Made by a program: the position numbers and the translations under genes. A stretch of 64,000 nucleotides of DNA from CAYFLR01 sp964343805 (GTDB lineage Bacteria > Bdellovibrionota_B > Oligoflexia > CAYFLR01): contig CAYFLR010000018.1 of assembly GCA_964343805.1 (NCBI GenBank), positions 1-64,000 on the forward strand, read 5' to 3'. Positions 1 to 9,072 of this stretch are shown here, one piece after another; position 1 is the first letter of the stretch, and each line of letters opens with the position of its first letter. The notes under the pieces are model-generated. The model was given only the letters and a program-made list of their open reading frames with translations, searched no databases and was not told where the DNA came from.

Positions 1-79
1 GAGCCATCTGAGAGATAATACAGATAGCAGCGGCCAAGAGATTAAAAAGCAGAAGTTTTCGAAACAAGGATTTAGTCAT
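1..79 (-). CDS. partial gene, N-terminus of a secreted or membrane protein
   Basis: Only the first 26 codons are inside the window; the gene runs off the left edge. The start codon overlaps the stop of the upstream spermidine-synthase-like gene in an ATGACTAA arrangement, which suggests translational coupling in one leftward operon. The visible N-terminus has two basic residues followed by a hydrophobic stretch (LLLFNLLAAAICII), so it looks like a signal peptide or first membrane helix. No function can be assigned from this fragment. Confidence 0.55.
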   Translation of the reverse strand, partial: MTKSLFRKLLLFNLLAAAICIISQMA

Positions 80-1733
80 GCTTGGCTCCCCTAAATGCTA
101 AGAGCAGCTCTTTTAGGTTCAAATGCAGAATACTGGGATCATAAAATGAGATAGGGCGGTACTTTGCTTTGGGTGAGAACTGTTGGTATTTAATAAAGGG
201 GAGGGTGCTCCAATCACTTTCGGAAAGGGCTGCTTTTTTCAAGGCCACATCTTTTTGATAGAGAGCAAGGTAGCGCTGTCTGGCATGTTCTGTTTTAAAA
301 AGAGCGAGTTGGGCAATGTTATGACCGAGGATGTTACTGTTTTCTTTGATGCCAAGTAAAGGGTAGAGACCTGATTTCTGGGCGGTGAGATAGGCGCTGT
401 GAATAATTCGCTCTGGAGGTGATCCTTGAAAATCATTTTGCAAAACCACCACTCCTGCCGGGGATAAAATGCGCTTGAGGTCTCGGAAAAATTGCAGGCT
501 GATGGTGCGGACGGCCGCGAGATTATCTCCTTCAGGAAAATCGATAAAGATGGCATCAAAGCGAGCCTTGGCCTTGGCCACCCATTTAAAGGCATCACCA
601 AAGTGGAGAGTGAGTTTTTCATCTTCTAAGGCGTTTTGGGTGTTAAGTTTCATGATGGGATTGCTTTTGGTAAACTCCACCCATTTTTTATCCAGATCCA
701 CCATGGTTACTTTCTTTACTTGCGAGTAATTCTTTACTTGGCGGGCGGGAAGACCGTCTCCTCCCCCTAAGATAAGTACGTTTTTCACATGAGGATTGAG
801 TTCCATGAAAGGTTCAATCAAGATACTGTGATAGGGATCTGTTTGACTTCCTAGTTGATTAAAGAATTGAATGGATCCATTTAAAAAACCATAGAGGTAG
901 TAGTGGTTCGGACTCTCTTTTATGGTAGTTAAATCTGGTGGAATAGGTTGATGGTCTTGACGTCCCAAGAAAATCAGCACCTGTTGATAGGGGGTACTAA
1001 AATGGTGAATCAACTGATCTTTGGGATGATAGGCGTATTGACGCTGCAAGAGCTCTCTTTCAAATTGGTTGGAGTGAAGTGCAAGATAGCCAAAGGTCAT
1101 AAGCAGCAAAGCGCTTATTGCCGCGGGGATTTTTAGATTCAATTGGAAGTTTCTTAAACCAAAAAAACTGAGTCCTATAAATATAAGCCCATTAAGAAAT
1201 GACACTAAGAAAGATATTTTGAGTAATCCCAACAGGGGAAATAAGAGTAAGGTAAACAACAGGGAGGCAAAAAAACTGGCAAGATAATCTGCCAAGATCA
1301 TTTTGCGAATAAGTATAGCTCCCTCTTTCAAAGGGGAGCAAAGGTTAAATAGGAGTGGCAGTTCTTGACCGGTAAAAAAGCCGATGAATAGACAGAGAAT
1401 TAAACCTAACAGTAAAGGGTTTAAAAAAGAAAAAATATGTGCTCGTTGCAGATCTATTAAGGAAACCGAAGCCATCCCCAACATCACTAAAATGATCTCA
1501 ATCACCAGTAACCATTTGAGAGTTTGGAAAGGTGATTTTTTAGTTCCAAAAAGACGCCAACTCAAACTACCCAAACCCATAGAGACAATGAATGCTGATA
1601 GATAGGTAGGGAATATAAAGATTCCTTCTCCCAGCAGATGGGAGAGTTTGGTGGCGATCAAAAACTCATAGCAAAGAGAGCAAAAGGACATGAGCAGTGC
1701 GAGTAAGAGTATGAGTTTTTGCTGTTGGATCAT
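72..1733 (-). CDS. membrane-anchored spermidine synthase-like protein
   Basis: The first ~220 residues are mostly hydrophobic and form about six or seven membrane helices. The C-terminal ~300 residues are a spermidine synthase/SAM-type Rossmann domain. The nucleotide-binding GGGDG motif is at about residues 323-327, a following acidic residue lies in VDLDKKW, and the active-site strand reads FDAIFIDFPEGDN. Fusions of this kind are a known subgroup of the polyamine aminopropyltransferase family, about 500-550 residues long, so 553 residues is normal. The substrate of the membrane-fused subgroup is not certain, and true spermidine synthesis is an inference. The gene is coupled to the partial downstream gene at the window edge. 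Confidence 0.85.
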   Translation of the reverse strand: MIQQQKLILLLALLMSFCSLCYEFLIATKLSHLLGEGIFIFPTYLSAFIVSMGLGSLSWRLFGTKKSPFQTLKWLLVIEIILVMLGMASVSLIDLQRAHIFSFLNPLLLGLILCLFIGFFTGQELPLLFNLCSPLKEGAILIRKMILADYLASFFASLLFTLLLFPLLGLLKISFLVSFLNGLIFIGLSFFGLRNFQLNLKIPAAISALLLMTFGYLALHSNQFERELLQRQYAYHPKDQLIHHFSTPYQQVLIFLGRQDHQPIPPDLTTIKESPNHYYLYGFLNGSIQFFNQLGSQTDPYHSILIEPFMELNPHVKNVLILGGGDGLPARQVKNYSQVKKVTMVDLDKKWVEFTKSNPIMKLNTQNALEDEKLTLHFGDAFKWVAKAKARFDAIFIDFPEGDNLAAVRTISLQFFRDLKRILSPAGVVVLQNDFQGSPPERIIHSAYLTAQKSGLYPLLGIKENSNILGHNIAQLALFKTEHARQRYLALYQKDVALKKAALSESDWSTLPFIKYQQFSPKAKYRPISFYDPSILHLNLKELLLAFRGAKHD

Positions 1734-1748
1734 GTTTATAGTCTAAGT

Positions 1749-3071
1749 TTAAGGAGTCTTAATCAGATAAATATGATTACCTAAATAGGTGAGCCAGTTA
1801 TAAGACTTCTCTACAATCTTTTTTGAGTAAGGCTCTTCTTCACCGGTACGTGTTGGATCATAATCATATTTGGGATAACTAGGACCTTGGTAGATGGAGT
1901 CTCTCACGTAGAAAACCCCTTTTCGGCTGCATCCTCCATCTTCTTTGATGCGCTTTTTAATTCGGGCTAAATACTTACGGTAAATTTTAGCCAGGTTTTG
2001 TTTGCCGGGATCACTGGAGTTCTCATAGGTGCTGGCCTTACTGGCAATGCGGGATTGCCAACTTTTTACAAAAGGACAACCTCTAGAATTTTTTTGATCA
2101 TCATAGCCTAATATGAGCACCGCATGCCAATAACCCATATGGTTGTAAACTGCCACTATGGGTGAATCATTCTCTTTCAGCGCTTTCTTTACTTTCGTGA
2201 TGGCATCTCTTTTTAAAATTCCCACATTCCATTTATTTTGGGCAGGGTCTTTGTAAATGAGAGATCGGGTCACATAGGGAGTGGGAATTAAATCCGATTC
2301 ATACCCCTGCCCGGTATAACCATCCACCCAGTTGTAAGAGACTCCGTAAGTGGCCCCACTGGAATTGGGATTGGCGGGGACACTGCTGCCATTGATTTTT
2401 TTATACCACCCCTTGGTGAAGCGATAATCCCTATTTCGGAGCGCTCCATTTTCAATATTAAAAAGTTGCACCACATCAGTCAGAGAGTAGCTGAGGTGGC
2501 CCAGGTATTTCTTATGTACATTCATCAGGTATCTTTCCGAAAGGTCCGTATCTCCTTCCGGCTTGACTCCACTCAAAGATTCTAGATTCTGATTTAAAAT
2601 GATTTCCATCGCCCCAGTCACTGCCATATAGAGACAGCTGCCCGCTCCCAATTGATTGGGTGAGGCCATCACATAAGGGTTCATTAGATTGTAGGATTCT
2701 TGACTGGGGGGAGTTATCAAATGGAATTGAACTGAATGGATTGGTCCTTCATCCACATCATCTCTTTCCGGATATTTCTCTCCAAAATATATTTCGCAAT
2801 AGGGATAATTGGCGTCACATAGTTCAGCCCCTTGCTCGGTGATATGTCCCACCACCATTTCTTGCTGCTCTTGTTTATAAATAATAAATTGATCTTGCAC
2901 ATGGAGAGAACCGGTAAACTCGTTGATGTAGGGAGTCTTTAACTGCTTCTTCGAATCGAAATGATAAAAACTCAATTCCCCTTCACCATTGATTTCCACA
3001 TTACCTAGCGACACCGCAAAAAGGTTAAAGGCACAGAGAGAGGTGCAAATGAATAAAATAATTTTAAACAT
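1749..3071 (-). CDS. secreted C39-like (papain-fold) cysteine peptidase
   Basis: An N-terminal signal peptide ends near FNLFA. The catalytic pair expected for the C39/papain-like fold is visible: Cys146 in LGAGSCLYMA and His316 in GYWHAVLILGYDD, followed by an aspartate. The long N-terminal region (residues 20-130) is rich in beta-type sequence and has paired cysteines (CDANYPYC). The C-terminus carries further cysteines. It lies 15 bases upstream of the spermidine-synthase-like gene on the same strand. Export and peptidase fold are well supported; the substrate is unknown. It could also be an inactive family member acting as a binding protein. Confidence 0.65.
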   Translation of the reverse strand: MFKIILFICTSLCAFNLFAVSLGNVEINGEGELSFYHFDSKKQLKTPYINEFTGSLHVQDQFIIYKQEQQEMVVGHITEQGAELCDANYPYCEIYFGEKYPERDDVDEGPIHSVQFHLITPPSQESYNLMNPYVMASPNQLGAGSCLYMAVTGAMEIILNQNLESLSGVKPEGDTDLSERYLMNVHKKYLGHLSYSLTDVVQLFNIENGALRNRDYRFTKGWYKKINGSSVPANPNSSGATYGVSYNWVDGYTGQGYESDLIPTPYVTRSLIYKDPAQNKWNVGILKRDAITKVKKALKENDSPIVAVYNHMGYWHAVLILGYDDQKNSRGCPFVKSWQSRIASKASTYENSSDPGKQNLAKIYRKYLARIKKRIKEDGGCSRKGVFYVRDSIYQGPSYPKYDYDPTRTGEEEPYSKKIVEKSYNWLTYLGNHIYLIKTP

Positions 3072-3153
3072 GAAAATACCTTCGATTTGTTAGTGATTGA
3101 ATCTATTTTAACATATTTGGAGGAGAACCCCCAGGGAAGGGGGCATAATTTTT

Positions 3154-5163
3154 TTAGGCAGCTTGTTCAAAGTCGTGACGATCATTATGATGCTGGTTAA
3201 ATGATGGTGTCTCCACATGACCATTATTTCCACCATTTTGACCTTGGACAATATCTCTTAAGTTGTCTACCATATGATCAATCTCTTCCGCTTGAGCAGA
3301 AAGCTCTTCACTGGCGGCGGCAGTTTCCTCAGCGTTAGCCGCATTAGATTGAGTCACTTTATCCATCTGGCTGATGGCCACATTAACTTGTTGTAAGCCG
3401 GATGCCTGCTCGTTAGTAGAATTGGTTACATCATCCACTAATTGAGTTACTTTCTGGATACGGTCCACAATCTCTTTCAATTGACCTTCTACTTCTTCAG
3501 ATACGCGAACCCCTTGATCGGCATTGTTTTGAGCTTCTTCGAGAAGTTCAGCCGTATTTTTAGAGGCTTGAGCACTGCGGCTGGCAAGGTTTCTTACTTC
3601 TTCTGCTACCACTGAGAAACCTTTACCTGCATCACCGGCTCTCGCTGCTTCCACCGCGGCATTCAGTGCCAATAAGTTGGTTTGAAAGGCGATCTCATCG
3701 ATGGTTTTAATAATTTTAGCCGTTTCGTCGGAGGACACTTTAATGCGTTCAATCACTTCATTAAGCCGTTTAATGGCTTGGTATCCATTTTCTGCGGAAG
3801 TTCGAGCTTCTTTAGATTGGGTGTTGGCTTGATTGGCATTTTCTGTATTATTGGTGACACTGGCAGAAATTTCCTCTAAAGAGGCGGAGGTTTCCTCTAA
3901 GCTAGAAGCCTGTTCGCTGGCACCTCCAGCGATGGTTTGGCTCGAGCTAGATACCTGCCCTGCAGCACCGTTAAGTTGCCTTGAACCGGCTGTGAGTTTT
4001 TCTACCACCTGATTAATAGATTTGGTTAAAGAACGAGCGATGGTGATGCCGAGAATAAGGGCTAAGATAAATCCAACAACTAAACCAATGATGGATTCAA
4101 TGTTAGCCAAACGAGCAATCTCATGAGCATCTTTAATCTCTTGTCTCATTTCGGCTTTGGCTTTTTGTTCAATGCCTTTTAAAACTCCAATCATTTGCTC
4201 ACCAAGACCATCAGCTTTTTCATCTGCAGCGCCCAGTTGATCTGAGACTGTTTGGCGCTCCACAAATGCATTCATAAAATTGGTTACAGAATCTTGGAAA
4301 GCTCCATCATGGATTACATCTAGTTTTTCTACGAGACCTCGCAAATGGGCATCATCCACGGCCGCCACAAAGCCTTGCTCAGTTTGCCCTCCATTTAGAA
4401 GTGCTTGAATCCAAACATCAAACTCTTTTAAAGTTGCTTGGTATTCTCTTTTAAATTCTTCGGCTTCTTCCACACTTCCTGCTTGGGCATACTCTTCTAT
4501 GGCGATTCGGCTATTGGACATAACGATGATCACTTCCATCGCTGAGTTGGCCCAGGTAAATTCCTTATCAACGATATCGGAAATAGATTCCCCTTTTTTC
4601 CTCTTGTAGGTGATCTCATCATTTACCTTTTCTTCCAGCAGCTCAGCGGTTTCATTTACAGCGCCCACCGCCTCTTCCATTTTTACCATTGATGTTTCTA
4701 GGTCTTTTTCTAACTGAAAGAGTCTTTTCTTGGCATCATAAACCCCTTGCACAGCTGGACCAAATTGATCGTTATGCATGCGCTCCGCTCGATGAACGAT
4801 GTCTTTAAGGCTGCTATTTTTTGCTTCATAGTATTTATCTCCGTTAATATCCCCTCCTTGTAGGATCATCTCTCCATACTGATCGAAGAGTTTAACGAAA
4901 TTAATATGCTCTTGCCAAACTTCATCGAGACCGGTCACATCTTCAGCTGCTAGCATTTCCATTATCATTTGCATATCACGACCTACCGCATAGGACATTT
5001 TACCCGCAGACTCAATAAGAGGCGCGGTCTCAATCATCTCATCAGCCTTGTGATCCAGATTAGAGACACTGTTTAGTCCAATCCCTCCGACCACTAATAA
5101 TATAGCGGTAATGGTCATAAATGCGGCCATTAATTTCGAGCTCAGAGTCCAATTTGAAAACAT
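3154..5163 (-). CDS. methyl-accepting chemotaxis protein
   Basis: The protein has a transmembrane helix at about residues 10-31, a ~320-residue periplasmic sensor domain that is mainly helical, and a second transmembrane helix at about 357-378. A long cytoplasmic coiled coil follows. The signalling tip is the canonical EIAFQTNLLALNAAVEAARAG segment (about residues 491-511), which binds CheA and CheW. There is no full HAMP domain after the second helix, only a short linker leading into SLEETSASLEEISA, a layout common in this receptor subclass. A strong ribosome binding site (GGGAGGAAAT) precedes the start. The ligand cannot be predicted. It implies a chemotaxis system elsewhere in the genome. 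Confidence 0.95.
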   Translation of the reverse strand: MFSNWTLSSKLMAAFMTITAILLVVGGIGLNSVSNLDHKADEMIETAPLIESAGKMSYAVGRDMQMIMEMLAAEDVTGLDEVWQEHINFVKLFDQYGEMILQGGDINGDKYYEAKNSSLKDIVHRAERMHNDQFGPAVQGVYDAKKRLFQLEKDLETSMVKMEEAVGAVNETAELLEEKVNDEITYKRKKGESISDIVDKEFTWANSAMEVIIVMSNSRIAIEEYAQAGSVEEAEEFKREYQATLKEFDVWIQALLNGGQTEQGFVAAVDDAHLRGLVEKLDVIHDGAFQDSVTNFMNAFVERQTVSDQLGAADEKADGLGEQMIGVLKGIEQKAKAEMRQEIKDAHEIARLANIESIIGLVVGFILALILGITIARSLTKSINQVVEKLTAGSRQLNGAAGQVSSSSQTIAGGASEQASSLEETSASLEEISASVTNNTENANQANTQSKEARTSAENGYQAIKRLNEVIERIKVSSDETAKIIKTIDEIAFQTNLLALNAAVEAARAGDAGKGFSVVAEEVRNLASRSAQASKNTAELLEEAQNNADQGVRVSEEVEGQLKEIVDRIQKVTQLVDDVTNSTNEQASGLQQVNVAISQMDKVTQSNAANAEETAAASEELSAQAEEIDHMVDNLRDIVQGQNGGNNGHVETPSFNQHHNDRHDFEQAA

Positions 5164-5461
5164 TATTTCCTCCCAGTGATATGAAAAAACCTTTTAGATG
5201 CTTTTAAATGGTCTTATAGTTAATAAGAAAGGTTTAAAGAATTATTAACCATTTTTAATAAATGTAAATGGTAACAGGAGGTTAGATTTGGAGGAGGGAC
5301 CTGGTATTGAGTGATTTTATCCTTTTTTTGGGGTGAAAAAAGTCATTAGTTTTTCGGAACAGATCATTAATTAAACTAATTAAGAAAATCTAAAACAATA
5401 ATTTCCAGTATTTAGCCTCTCTTGGTAGAACTCTAAGTGAACTTAAACAAAGGAGCGCAAA

Positions 5462-5740
5462 ATGAAAAAAATTCTAAGTGCTATAACAATAATATCTTTT
5501 CTCTCTATTTCTTTAAACCCACTGCTTGCGAGTGATGATATTCAATTGAATCCGGATCATTCTCCTAGTGAATCATGCAGTGAGCAGTGCGCTGAACTGG
5601 CTCAAGAGAGATGTGAAAGCCGAAAGGCCGAAGAGAGTTTTGTGGGTGCCAATATTTGTTTTACCAGCTCATACGCAAGCTGTTTAACCAGCTGTATGAT
5701 CCCAGTCATAGACCTCGACGATATTTTAACTTCAGATTAA
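5462..5740 (+). CDS. small secreted protein with paired CX3C motifs
   Basis: This 92-residue protein starts with a clear signal peptide (MKKILSAIT... ending near LLAS) and is preceded by a good ribosome binding site (AAAGGAGC, 5 bases from ATG). The mature ~68 residues contain six cysteines in the order CX3C, C, C, CX7C, with the last pair again spaced CX3C, so three disulfides are likely. The twin CX3C layout resembles small helical-hairpin proteins held by disulfides. I do not recognise a family. It is followed by a hairpin terminator and stands alone, so it is a single-gene unit. Confidence 0.75.
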   Translation: MKKILSAITIISFLSISLNPLLASDDIQLNPDHSPSESCSEQCAELAQERCESRKAEESFVGANICFTSSYASCLTSCMIPVIDLDDILTSD

Positions 5741-5776
5741 TACCTTTTTTATACTTACCTTTTTATACTTTCCTTC

Positions 5777-5818
5777 AAAGGGGGTGGGAGTTTTCTTCCG
5801 CCCCTCTTTTCTTTTATT
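5777..5818 (+). terminator. rho-independent terminator of the small secreted protein gene
   Basis: AGGGG-G-TGGGAG, a TTTT loop, then CTTCCG-CCCCT form a GC-rich stem with one bulged base, followed by a T-rich run (CTTTTCTTTT). It lies between two convergent genes and may serve both. Confidence 0.6.
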
Positions 5819-6194
5819 CTGGATTGAGTAGTTTTTCCACAGATTGAAGTAGAATTTGTCCACTGATGGGTTTTTGTAAAAAGTAGGTGGCCTCTTTGGA
5901 GTAGATATGTTTTTGCTCAATGGTGTCTTCAGAGTAACCGGATATGATCAAAGTTTTTAAGTTGGGTTGGAGTTTATGAGCAATTTGATAGAGCTGGTAG
6001 CCATCCACTCCAGGCATTTCGAAGTCAGTTATAAGAAGTTTTATCTCTCGCTTGGGAGGAACCAGGTGATCATTTAAAGCCTGTTCCGCACTTTCAGCCG
6101 TGAGCACATCGTAATTATGTTTCTTTAAAATTTGGCTCATCATATAGAGAATGTCATGATCATCGTCAACGACGAGAATAGTGGTATTAGACAT
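5814..6194 (-). CDS. single-domain response regulator (CheY-like receiver)
   Basis: A 126-residue stand-alone receiver domain. The acidic pocket is VVDDDHD near the N-terminus, the phospho-acceptor aspartate is in LLITDFEMPGVDG (about residue 57), the conserved Ser/Thr is in LIISGYS and the conserved lysine is in FLQKP. There is no output domain, so it acts by protein contact, as CheY, or as a relay for a kinase such as a hybrid histidine kinase. No kinase lies next to it. It could serve the neighbouring chemoreceptor pathway, but the surface residues typical for CheY-FliM binding cannot be judged by eye. Confidence 0.9.
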   Translation of the reverse strand: MSNTTILVVDDDHDILYMMSQILKKHNYDVLTAESAEQALNDHLVPPKREIKLLITDFEMPGVDGYQLYQIAHKLQPNLKTLIISGYSEDTIEQKHIYSKEATYFLQKPISGQILLQSVEKLLNPE

Positions 6195-6351
6195 GTTGAA
6201 TTTCCTATAATTTAGATCCTGAATCCGTGAAAATCTTTTCTTCAGACCTTAATAATAAGCTGAAACCCGTATATTTTCAAATTTTTCCCCTACTTTTTTT
6301 CAACACACCTTCCCCATAAAGTTAATCTCTAATTTTTTTTATGAAAATTGC

Positions 6352-6380
6352 TTTACCCGCGTATCTAACCATGCTAGCAT
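6352..6380 (+). promoter_or_regulatory. predicted sigma-70 promoter of the first HU gene
   Basis: A -35 box TTTACC and a -10 box TAGCAT are separated by 17 bases, with an extended-10 TGC just before the -10 box. The same arrangement, including CCATGCTA at the same offset, lies upstream of the second HU gene, which supports it as functional. Confidence 0.5.
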
Positions 6381-6433
6381 CATACTATTCTTTATTGATT
6401 GAGGGTTTACAACAATTCTAAAGGGAGAATGTA

Positions 6434-6703
6434 ATGAACAAAGCAGATTTAGTTGAATCATTAGCTAAGCAGACTAAAACAACCAAAGCAGCAAGTGAGC
6501 AATGGTTAAACGCATTTACCGCGATTGTTTCTAAAACAATGAAAAGAGATGACGTAAGATTAGTAGGCTTCGGAACTTTCACCAGCGTAAAGAGAAAAGC
6601 TAGAAAAGGCCGTAATCCACAAACTGGCGAAGAGATCAAGATCAAAGCTAGAAAAGTTCCTGTATTCCGTCCAGGAAAGCAGCTAAAAAGCAAAGTAAAA
6701 TAA
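6434..6703 (+). CDS. HU-family DNA-binding protein
   Basis: This is an 89-residue histone-like protein with the family layout: N-terminal helices (MNKADLVESLA), the GFGTF strand, and the DNA-binding arm containing RNPQTGEEI followed by IKARKVPVFRPG. It bends and compacts DNA as a homo- or heterodimer. The ribosome binding site AAAGGGAGA precedes the ATG. A close paralogue lies at 20007-20276 and shares almost the whole C-terminal half; the two could form heterodimers. The gene is monocistronic with its own promoter and terminator. Confidence 0.95.
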   Translation: MNKADLVESLAKQTKTTKAASEQWLNAFTAIVSKTMKRDDVRLVGFGTFTSVKRKARKGRNPQTGEEIKIKARKVPVFRPGKQLKSKVK

Positions 6704-6723
6704 ATAAGTACGTGCTTATTTAT
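6700..6723 (+). promoter_or_regulatory. perfect 9-bp hairpin at the HU stop codon
   Basis: ATAAATAAG and CTTATTTAT form a perfect 9-bp stem around a TACGTG loop, starting in the HU stop codon. It sits upstream of the true terminator and is AU-rich, so it may stabilise or protect the mRNA end. Confidence 0.4.
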
Positions 6724-6729
6724 AGTATG

Positions 6730-6761
6730 AGGCTGGGGAGTATTCTCTGGCCTTTTTTTTT
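6730..6761 (+). terminator. rho-independent terminator of the first HU gene
   Basis: AGGC...GCCT flanks an inner GAG/CTC stem with a short loop, and the stem is followed directly by nine T residues. Confidence 0.7.
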
Positions 6762-6802
6762 GCCTAATTCCAACTATGTTACAAAATAACTAAAGGGAAG
6801 TG

Positions 6803-7153
6803 ATGAAATCAGAAGGGAACTTAGTATACAGTAGTAGCTCTCCGGGGCAGGTAAAATGTAAGAGGTGTAATGAACTGTCGTGCGTATGCCAGCAGACAGT
6901 AAGCGAGGTGGTACCAGGCTCAACCACTCTTCGTATTCGGATTGAAAAGAAAGGCCGTGGTGGAAAGACCGTCACCGTTATTTACGATCTCCCCCATAAC
7001 CCCGATTATTTTAAGAAATTACTTAAAAAGATGAAAAACTACTGTGGCAGTGGGGGAAGTTTAAAAGGGCAGCAAATGGAAATCCAGGGAGATCAACGCT
7101 CTAAGGTAAAAAAGTTTCTGGAAGATCAAGCTTTTAAGGTGAAGGGGGGATGA
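6803..7153 (+). CDS. SUI1/eIF1-like translation factor (YciH family)
   Basis: The C-terminal ~75 residues match the SUI1 fold: basic strand RIRIEKKGRGGKTVTVI, then the GSGGSLKG loop and IQGDQRSKV before the final helix. In bacteria YciH-type proteins bind the 30S subunit and influence start selection. The N-terminus carries a small cysteine cluster (CKRCNELSCVC), possibly zinc-binding. A GTG lies directly before the ATG; I chose the ATG because the GTG is next to the ribosome binding site (AAAGGGA). The 3' end overlaps the convergent acetyltransferase gene by 20 bases. Confidence 0.85.
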   Translation: MKSEGNLVYSSSSPGQVKCKRCNELSCVCQQTVSEVVPGSTTLRIRIEKKGRGGKTVTVIYDLPHNPDYFKKLLKKMKNYCGSGGSLKGQQMEIQGDQRSKVKKFLEDQAFKVKGG

Positions 7154-7682
7154 TCTTTTTTCCCATAAAGAGGAGTTCTTTCTCACCCCAATGATGCTCC
7201 ATCTTAAATAGAAAACCCATTTTATTGTAAAATAACCTATTGGTCGCCTGTGGGGATGTGACTATATGCACACCTTTCACCTCTTGTCTTTTTAAGTCAT
7301 CTATTAAACATTTTATCAACAGCTGACCTCCTCCCTTTTTTTGATGAGACGGATGAAGGTTGATGTGCAAATGGGCGGGGAAAGACTCAAATTGCTCTCT
7401 AAATATCTCAAGGCTCGCATCTGAGACTTGCTTTAAAAAAGAGTTTGTATCTGGGCAGGCACAGAGATAGCCTATTGGGTTTTCTTGATCTTCAAATAAG
7501 AGATAACAGTGGGTCGGATGTCGCTGGAGATAGATTCCTAGCCATCTCTGAAAGAACTGCTGTTTAGTTTGCTCATCATGGAATTGCTTTTGGTGAGCAG
7601 TTAAAAAAAATATATTTTCCAGTGGTTCTTTAAGGGCTTGTTGATCTTCGGTTGAGAGATTATTCCAAGGTTTAACTTTCAC
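7134..7682 (-). CDS. GNAT-family N-acetyltransferase
   Basis: The acetyl-CoA binding signature is visible as INLHPSHQKKGGGQLLI (Q-x-x-G-x-G type), followed by a helix and the closing motif NRLFYNKMGF typical of the GNAT fold. It transfers an acetyl group to an amine, but the substrate cannot be told. It overlaps the upstream ampG-like gene by 11 bases, so the two are co-transcribed. A role linked to muropeptide or amino-sugar metabolism is possible from context only. Confidence 0.85.
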   Translation of the reverse strand: MKVKPWNNLSTEDQQALKEPLENIFFLTAHQKQFHDEQTKQQFFQRWLGIYLQRHPTHCYLLFEDQENPIGYLCACPDTNSFLKQVSDASLEIFREQFESFPAHLHINLHPSHQKKGGGQLLIKCLIDDLKRQEVKGVHIVTSPQATNRLFYNKMGFLFKMEHHWGEKELLFMGKKIIPPSP

Positions 7683-8922
7683 TGGTAGGGGGAGCCTCTT
7701 CTTTTGCTGGTTTTAACCAAATGAGCAGGAGCATGCCAGGTATGGCGACGAGAGTACATATAGTAAAAAAGGTAAACCAATTGGTGTGCTTAACGATAAA
7801 TCCAGTGGGAGCGGCAGCCATCACTCGGGGAATCCCCATTAGGCTAGTGAGTAATGCATACTGAGTGGCGGTGTAACGCTTATCGGTGCTTGCCGCCATA
7901 AAAGCGGCGTAGGCGCTCACTCCCATACCCGATGATAGGTTCTCAAATGCGATAACTCCAGTCAGAGCCGGGACACTAGCTCCTACCTGTGATAATAGGG
8001 CAAAACCAAAGGTGGATACCGCCTGTAATACTCCAAAAATCCATAGACAACTATAGATGCCGAGGCGCAGTATTAAAAGGCCGCCCAGTAACCCCCCTCC
8101 AATAGTGGCCCAAAAGCCAAAGAGCTTTACTACCGCTCCGATTTGGGCTTTGGTGAAACCAATTTTGAGCATAAAAGGAGTGCTCATGGCAGCCGCCATA
8201 GTGTCTCCAATTTTATAAAGTAATATAAACGCCAAAATGGTGATGGCCCCTTTGCGAGTGAAATATTCATGAAGGGGTTTGATAACTGCATCAGCAATGG
8301 TTTTGGGAGCTTCGATTCCCTCAGTGGATTCACTGGCCAGTAAGGTGGTTAAAATTCCAACCGACATGCTGAATCCCATCATCATATAGACGATTTTCCA
8401 TGAAAAGACATCTGCTAAAATGAGAGCTCCTCCTCCGGTGAGTAGCATGGCAATACGGTAACCATTCACATAGAGACTGGATCCTAATCCCAGCTCTTCA
8501 TCATTGAGAAGTTCCCTGCGGTAGGCATCAATCAAAATATCTTGGCAGGCGCTGAAGAGCGCCACTCCAAAGGCTAAGACAGCCACTGTCATCAGCATGC
8601 TGAGGGGATTAAACATACCTAAACAACTTATGGAAATAAACAGCAAGATTTGGAAAATAAGAATCCAACCTCGACGACGGGCTCCATTTTTGTTCAGAAA
8701 GGGAGGAATATAGCGGTCAAATAAGGGGGCTACTAGGAACTTAAGGGTGTACGGAAGTCCCGTAAGGGAAAAGAGGCCAATGGTTCCCAGATCCACTTTG
8801 GCTTCGGTCATCATGGCTTGTAACGTCCCTCCAATGAGGAGAAGGGGGAGACCAGATGAAAATCCCATCATCAGGGTGATAAGCATTCGGGCTGTACATA
8901 TTTGTTTGATAAATTCTTGCAT
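7672..8922 (-). CDS. ampG: AmpG-like muropeptide permease (MFS)
   Basis: A 416-residue, twelve-helix major facilitator protein. The N-terminus (LLITLMMGFSSGLPLLLIGGTLQAMM, residues split by few polar positions) and the loop KFLVAPLFDRYIPP match the AmpG branch, which carries N-acetylglucosaminyl-anhydromuropeptides across the inner membrane during peptidoglycan recycling. It is co-transcribed with the downstream acetyltransferase. Substrate is inferred from family likeness; other peptide or siderophore transporters of the same branch are an alternative. Confidence 0.8.
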   Translation of the reverse strand: MQEFIKQICTARMLITLMMGFSSGLPLLLIGGTLQAMMTEAKVDLGTIGLFSLTGLPYTLKFLVAPLFDRYIPPFLNKNGARRRGWILIFQILLFISISCLGMFNPLSMLMTVAVLAFGVALFSACQDILIDAYRRELLNDEELGLGSSLYVNGYRIAMLLTGGGALILADVFSWKIVYMMMGFSMSVGILTTLLASESTEGIEAPKTIADAVIKPLHEYFTRKGAITILAFILLYKIGDTMAAAMSTPFMLKIGFTKAQIGAVVKLFGFWATIGGGLLGGLLILRLGIYSCLWIFGVLQAVSTFGFALLSQVGASVPALTGVIAFENLSSGMGVSAYAAFMAASTDKRYTATQYALLTSLMGIPRVMAAAPTGFIVKHTNWFTFFTICTLVAIPGMLLLIWLKPAKEEAPPTSES

Positions 8923-9072
8923 CGCAACACTATATCATTTTGTTTTTACAAGTAAAACAAGATTTATTTAAGTGAAAGTGCAATAAATCCGAAAAGAGGC
9001 ATCAAGTTCGTCCCCAGCTAGCTAAGCCGAGCGATGAAAGGGGCAATTTGGATAACTTCTAAAGGAGTGGAT

